Source: an uncultured Lachnospiraceae bacterium
Lineage (GTDB): Bacteria; Bacillota; Clostridia; Lachnospirales; Lachnospiraceae
NCBI GenBank assembly: GCA_910588885.1
Contig: CAJUSQ010000100.1
Coordinates: 1 to 10,612, forward strand
Length of the DNA stretch: 10,612 nt
Reading direction: 5' to 3'
Made by a program: the position numbers and the translations under genes. Numbering within the stretch: the first letter of the stretch is position 1; every line of letters begins with the position of its first letter. The notes under the pieces are model-generated. The model was not told the origin of the DNA. It was given only the letters and a program-made list of their open reading frames with translations, and did no database searches. Of this stretch, positions 7,748-10,612 are shown piece by piece.

Positions 7748-8566
7748 ATGGATACCATAGAAATTAAACATTTGGAAGTGTTCGGAAATCACGGCGTATT
7801 TCCGGAGGAAACGAAGCTGGGACAGAAATTTTTGGTCAATGCGGCCCTTTATACCGATACACGGCAGGCAGGCTTTCAGGATGAACTGACCTACTCCATC
7901 CACTATGGGGAAATCTGCCATGAAATCACCCGTTTTTTACGGGAAAATACCTACCGTCTGATCGAAGCGGCGGCGGAGCATCTGGCAGAGCATCTGCTTC
8001 TTCACACGCCCCGGCTTTTAGGGCTGGATTTGGAGATTTTAAAGCCTTGGGCGCCCATCGGCCTGCCCCTGGAATCGGTTTCCGTAAAAATTACAAGAGG
8101 CTGGCACAAAGCCTATCTGGCCCTGGGCTCGAACCTGGGAGATAAACAGGGGTTTTTAAACGGGGCAGTGGAAGGGCTTTCCAATGTTCCGGGAATCCAG
8201 GTGCGCCGCCGTTCAAAGTGGATGGAAACAGAGCCTTACGGCGGTGTTGTCCAGGATGATTTTCTCAACGGCTGTATGGAGGTCGACACGATTTTGGAAC
8301 CGCTGGAACTTTTGGCCCAGCTGCACCGTCTGGAAGGGGAAGCCGGCCGGGAACGAACCGTCCGCTGGGGGCCCCGGACACTGGATCTGGATATCCTGTT
8401 TTATGACAATCTGGTTACGGAGGAGCCGGAGCTTTTGCTCCCCCATCCGGATTTACAGAATCGAACATTTGTTCTTGAACCCTTAATGGAGCTTTGTCCT
8501 TATAAACGTCATCCCGTAACCGGGAAAACGGTGAAGGAAATGCTGCAGGAGCTATCGGGACAATGA
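7748..8566 (+). CDS. folBK: Fused dihydroneopterin aldolase and HPPK (FolB-FolK)
   Basis: This 272-residue bifunctional protein carries out two consecutive folate steps. Residues 1-117 are FolB, which cleaves dihydroneopterin to 6-hydroxymethyl-dihydropterin and glycolaldehyde: GNHGVFPEE with E21, Y53 in the HYGEI motif, and the catalytic lysine K99 in ILKPWAPI. Residues 121-272 are FolK, which pyrophosphorylates that product using ATP: ALGSNLGD (125-132), the ETEPYG pterin loop (160-165), QDDFLNG (169-175), RWGPRTLDLDI with magnesium ligands D213 and D215, and PHPDLQNRTFVLEPL (232-246). The two halves join with almost no linker, a fusion known in clostridia. AAGGAGG (7734-7740) sits seven bases before the ATG. 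The product is the substrate of FolP, encoded immediately upstream. Confidence 0.95.
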   Translation: MDTIEIKHLEVFGNHGVFPEETKLGQKFLVNAALYTDTRQAGFQDELTYSIHYGEICHEITRFLRENTYRLIEAAAEHLAEHLLLHTPRLLGLDLEILKPWAPIGLPLESVSVKITRGWHKAYLALGSNLGDKQGFLNGAVEGLSNVPGIQVRRRSKWMETEPYGGVVQDDFLNGCMEVDTILEPLELLAQLHRLEGEAGRERTVRWGPRTLDLDILFYDNLVTEEPELLLPHPDLQNRTFVLEPLMELCPYKRHPVTGKTVKEMLQELSGQ

Positions 8567-8604
8567 CGCTGCCGGGCGCAGCATGAAAATCGTAAAGACG
8601 GGCA

Positions 8605-8611
8605 AAAGGAG
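8605..8611 (+). promoter_or_regulatory. Ribosome binding site deciding the start of the methyltransferase/MTHFR fusion
   Basis: AAAGGAG is followed after seven bases by the ATG at 8619. The upstream in-frame ATG at 8583 has only a GC-rich, non-SD sequence in front of it, and the 12 extra residues it would add (basic and polar) are not typical of the family. Confidence 0.8.
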
Positions 8612-8618
8612 CGAAAAG

Positions 8619-10607
8619 ATGGAAGAAAACAAAAAGGGGAGCGGAGCAGAGCGGCGGGCACAATGGTTCCGGGAGCATCAGATCCTGACGGACGGGGCCA
8701 TGGGTACCTATTATGGGGAAAAGTTCCAAAAAACAGGGAAAAGTCCCGAGCGTCAGAACATCAGGGAGCCGGAACGGATTCTGGAAATCCACCGGGAATA
8801 CCTAAGGGCCGGCGCACAGCTGATTCGGACCAATACCTTTTCCTCCAATCTGGAAACCCTGTTCGGCACACAGCCGGAGAACGGGCAGTCCAGGCAGGAG
8901 CAGCTGCAGGAACTTGCGGAAAACGTAAAAGCGGCGTTTGCCCTGGCAAAGCAGGCAGCGGCGGAGATCAATCCAACGGCGGTCCTGGCCGGGGATATCG
9001 GCCCCATTCCGGAATCCGGCGGAAAAGATGCGGAAGAAATCCTGGAGGAATATTACACCATCGGGGACGCGCTTCTTAAGGCAGGGGCCGAGGTGATCTG
9101 GTTCGAAACCTTTTCCGATTTTCAGTATATCCTTCCGGTGGCGGAGTATTTGAAGGGGAACGGGGACGTATTTGTAATGGCCAGCTTCTGCCTGAACAAA
9201 TTCGGCTATACCCGTTCCGGCATCAGCGCCCGCCGGATTTTGGAAACTGCAGCGGAAAGCCCTGTTTTGGACGGAGTGGGCTTTAACTGCGGCATCGGCT
9301 CCACTCATATGTACCGGATTTTGAAACATCTGGATTTTGGCGGGCTGATCGTTTCCGTCATTCCCAATTCCGGATATCCCGATATTTTAAAGGACCGCAG
9401 CGGCTATCAGGAGAACATTTCCTATTTCTGTGAAAATATGAAGGACATTGCGGCCCTGGGAATCAATTTCCTGGGCGGCTGCTGCGGCACCACGCCGGCC
9501 TATATCCGTGCCCTTGCCGGAGCGTTTCACGGGCAGTCCGAAGGGGAGACCGCTTCCGGGAGCGGAAGCGCCTCTGGAGCGGAGTGCCCGACCGCTTCCG
9601 GGAGTGGAAGCGCCTTTGGAGCGGAGGGCCTGACCGCTTCCGGGAGTGGAACGGGACGCTTTGCATACAGACAGAAGCGGAAGCATCAGCCGATTGCCGC
9701 TGTCGGGGAAATACTTCTGCAAAAAGAGCGGAATCCTTTTTATCAGAAATTGATGTCCGGGGAAAAGGCAGTGGTGGCGGAGCTGGACCCGCCCCATAAC
9801 GGAGATTGTGAAAAAATTATCCAGGGTGCGCTGCTGATAAAGGAAGCCGGAGTGGATCTGGTGACTTTTTCCGATTCCCCCATGGGAAAGCTGCGGGCGG
9901 ATTCCGTCCTGACCGGGGCGAAGATCCAGCGGGAAACGGAGATGCCCGTTATGCCCCATGTGACCTGCCGGGATAAGAACCGGCTGGGCATGGGGGCGTC
10001 CTTTTTCGGGGCGCATATGAACGGCATCCGGAATATGCTTTTGATTACCGGAGATCCGGTTCCCCAGGGGGACCGCAGCGGGATCACCCCGGTGTTCGAT
10101 TTTCATTCCGTCACGCTGATGGAGTATCTGCATCAAATGAATCTGGAATATTTCCGGGAAGATCCCATCGTATACGGCGGCGCCCTGAATTACGGGCGGG
10201 CAAATCTGGAAAAAGAGCTGGAGCGGATGGAGAAAAAGTACCGGGCCGGAGCGGACTTTTTCCTGACACAGCCGATTTTTTGCAGGGAGGATGCAAAAAA
10301 GGTGGCGTTTTGCAAAAAGCGGATGAAGGAAAAGGGGCTGGATGTGAAAATCCTCTGCGGCATCATGCCCCTGGTCAGCTACCGCAACGCCAGCTTTATG
10401 AAAAATGAGGTATTCGGAATCCGGGTACCGGAAGAGATTGTGGCCCGTTACCGGAAGGATATGACCCGGGAAGAAGGGGAGGAAACGGGCATTGCCATTG
10501 CCCTGGAGCTGGCGGAGCAGCTGGCAGGGACCGGGGATGGTTATTATTTTATGGCGCCCTTTAACCGGGCCTCCATGGTGGCCCGGATTTTGAAAAAAAT
10601 GCCTTAG
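8619..10607 (+). CDS. yitJ: Bifunctional homocysteine S-methyltransferase / methylenetetrahydrofolate reductase (YitJ-type)
   Basis: The 662-residue protein joins two one-carbon enzymes. Residues about 20-300 form a homocysteine methyltransferase barrel: TDGAMGT near the start (24-30) and three zinc cysteines, C224 (GFNCG) and C288-C289 (GGCCG). Residues about 372-662 are a flavin-dependent methylenetetrahydrofolate reductase: VVAELDPPHNGD with the likely catalytic E388, HVTCRDKN (447-454), TGDPVPQGD (477-485), LTQPIF (549-554) and GIMPLVSY (581-588). There is no cobalamin-binding or methyl-THF-binding domain, so as in Bacillus YitJ the methyl donor for the first half is not evident. The start at 8619 is chosen from its ribosome binding site. 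The linker (about 304-358) contains 14-residue tandem repeats. It is the last gene seen of the folate cluster, ending with TAG five bases before the window ends; no terminator is visible. Confidence 0.92.
   Translation: MEENKKGSGAERRAQWFREHQILTDGAMGTYYGEKFQKTGKSPERQNIREPERILEIHREYLRAGAQLIRTNTFSSNLETLFGTQPENGQSRQEQLQELAENVKAAFALAKQAAAEINPTAVLAGDIGPIPESGGKDAEEILEEYYTIGDALLKAGAEVIWFETFSDFQYILPVAEYLKGNGDVFVMASFCLNKFGYTRSGISARRILETAAESPVLDGVGFNCGIGSTHMYRILKHLDFGGLIVSVIPNSGYPDILKDRSGYQENISYFCENMKDIAALGINFLGGCCGTTPAYIRALAGAFHGQSEGETASGSGSASGAECPTASGSGSAFGAEGLTASGSGTGRFAYRQKRKHQPIAAVGEILLQKERNPFYQKLMSGEKAVVAELDPPHNGDCEKIIQGALLIKEAGVDLVTFSDSPMGKLRADSVLTGAKIQRETEMPVMPHVTCRDKNRLGMGASFFGAHMNGIRNMLLITGDPVPQGDRSGITPVFDFHSVTLMEYLHQMNLEYFREDPIVYGGALNYGRANLEKELERMEKKYRAGADFFLTQPIFCREDAKKVAFCKKRMKEKGLDVKILCGIMPLVSYRNASFMKNEVFGIRVPEEIVARYRKDMTREEGEETGIAIALELAEQLAGTGDGYYFMAPFNRASMVARILKKMP
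9548..9651 (+). repeat. 42-bp in-frame tandem repeat, about 2.5 copies, in the interdomain linker
   Basis: Units begin at 9548, 9590 and 9632, each opening with GACCGCTTCCGGGAG. Each encodes 14 residues of the form TASGSGSA-x-GAE-x-x; the third copy diverges after 20 bases. The first unit contains a perfect 8-bp dyad, CGCTTCCG / CGGAAGCG (9551-9558 and 9563-9570) around a GGAG loop, and the second keeps it with one mismatch. Since 42 is divisible by three, gain or loss of units would change linker length without shifting the frame. Confidence 0.93.
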
Positions 10608-10612
10608 GGGCC

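Noticed and set aside
8567..8618. Possible SAM riboswitch or T-box before the methyltransferase/MTHFR gene
   Set aside because: The gap is only 52 bp within an operon and contains just a ribosome binding site.
9548..9651. CRISPR-like or phase-variable repeat
   Set aside because: The units are directly abutting with no spacers, so it is not CRISPR, and the 42-bp unit keeps the frame, so it cannot switch the gene off by slippage.
9387..10136. A 249-codon minus-strand frame with repeated SRKRSG-like peptides
   Set aside because: The repeat peptides are the antisense reading of the 42-bp tandem repeat in the methyltransferase/MTHFR gene; no start signal or domain supports a protein.

Overview
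The window reads as ordinary chromosome from a Gram-positive anaerobe of the Clostridia, most likely Lachnospiraceae. This is inferred from moderately GC-rich coding sequence, strong AAGGAG-type ribosome binding sites, a Firmicute-style topoisomerase IV subunit, an LTA-synthase-family enzyme, a fused FolB-FolK, and a YitJ-type homocysteine methyltransferase/methylenetetrahydrofolate reductase fusion. I see no rRNA, tRNA, insertion sequence, prophage or CRISPR array.

Layout. Bases 1-28 are probably the last codons of the B subunit of the same topoisomerase. A short spacer with a LexA-like palindrome follows, then a complete parC-type gene (162-2438, +). It converges on a minus-strand gene for a polytopic LTA-synthase/sulfatase-family protein (2545-4647), and a symmetric hairpin at 2485-2523 can terminate transcription from both sides. 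The 278-bp divergent spacer 4648-4925 holds candidate promoters for both flanking genes and three 11-bp-phased TTCAYR repeats that resemble a Pho box.

From 4926 to 10607 there is one tightly packed plus-strand cluster: folC, folE, folP, a folB-folK fusion and a homocysteine S-methyltransferase/MTHFR fusion. The first pair overlaps by 4 bp and the other gaps are 21-52 bp, so it looks like one operon. FolE makes dihydroneopterin triphosphate from GTP, FolB and FolK convert dihydroneopterin to 6-hydroxymethyl-dihydropterin pyrophosphate, FolP adds p-aminobenzoate, and FolC adds glutamate. The last gene uses reduced folate: its MTHFR half makes methyl-THF and its N-terminal half is a zinc methyltransferase domain for homocysteine. 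Dihydrofolate reductase, the dihydroneopterin triphosphate phosphatase step and PABA synthesis are not encoded here.

Most of the window is well-understood housekeeping. The points worth a second look are a LexA-type operator before parC, the Pho-like repeats before the LTA-synthase-family gene, an IPT/TIG-like extension on that protein, and low-complexity Gly/Ser/Thr/Glu/Ala insertions in three otherwise conserved enzymes. One of these insertions is a 42-bp in-frame tandem repeat in the linker of the last gene. I found no convincing evidence of an undescribed multi-gene system.
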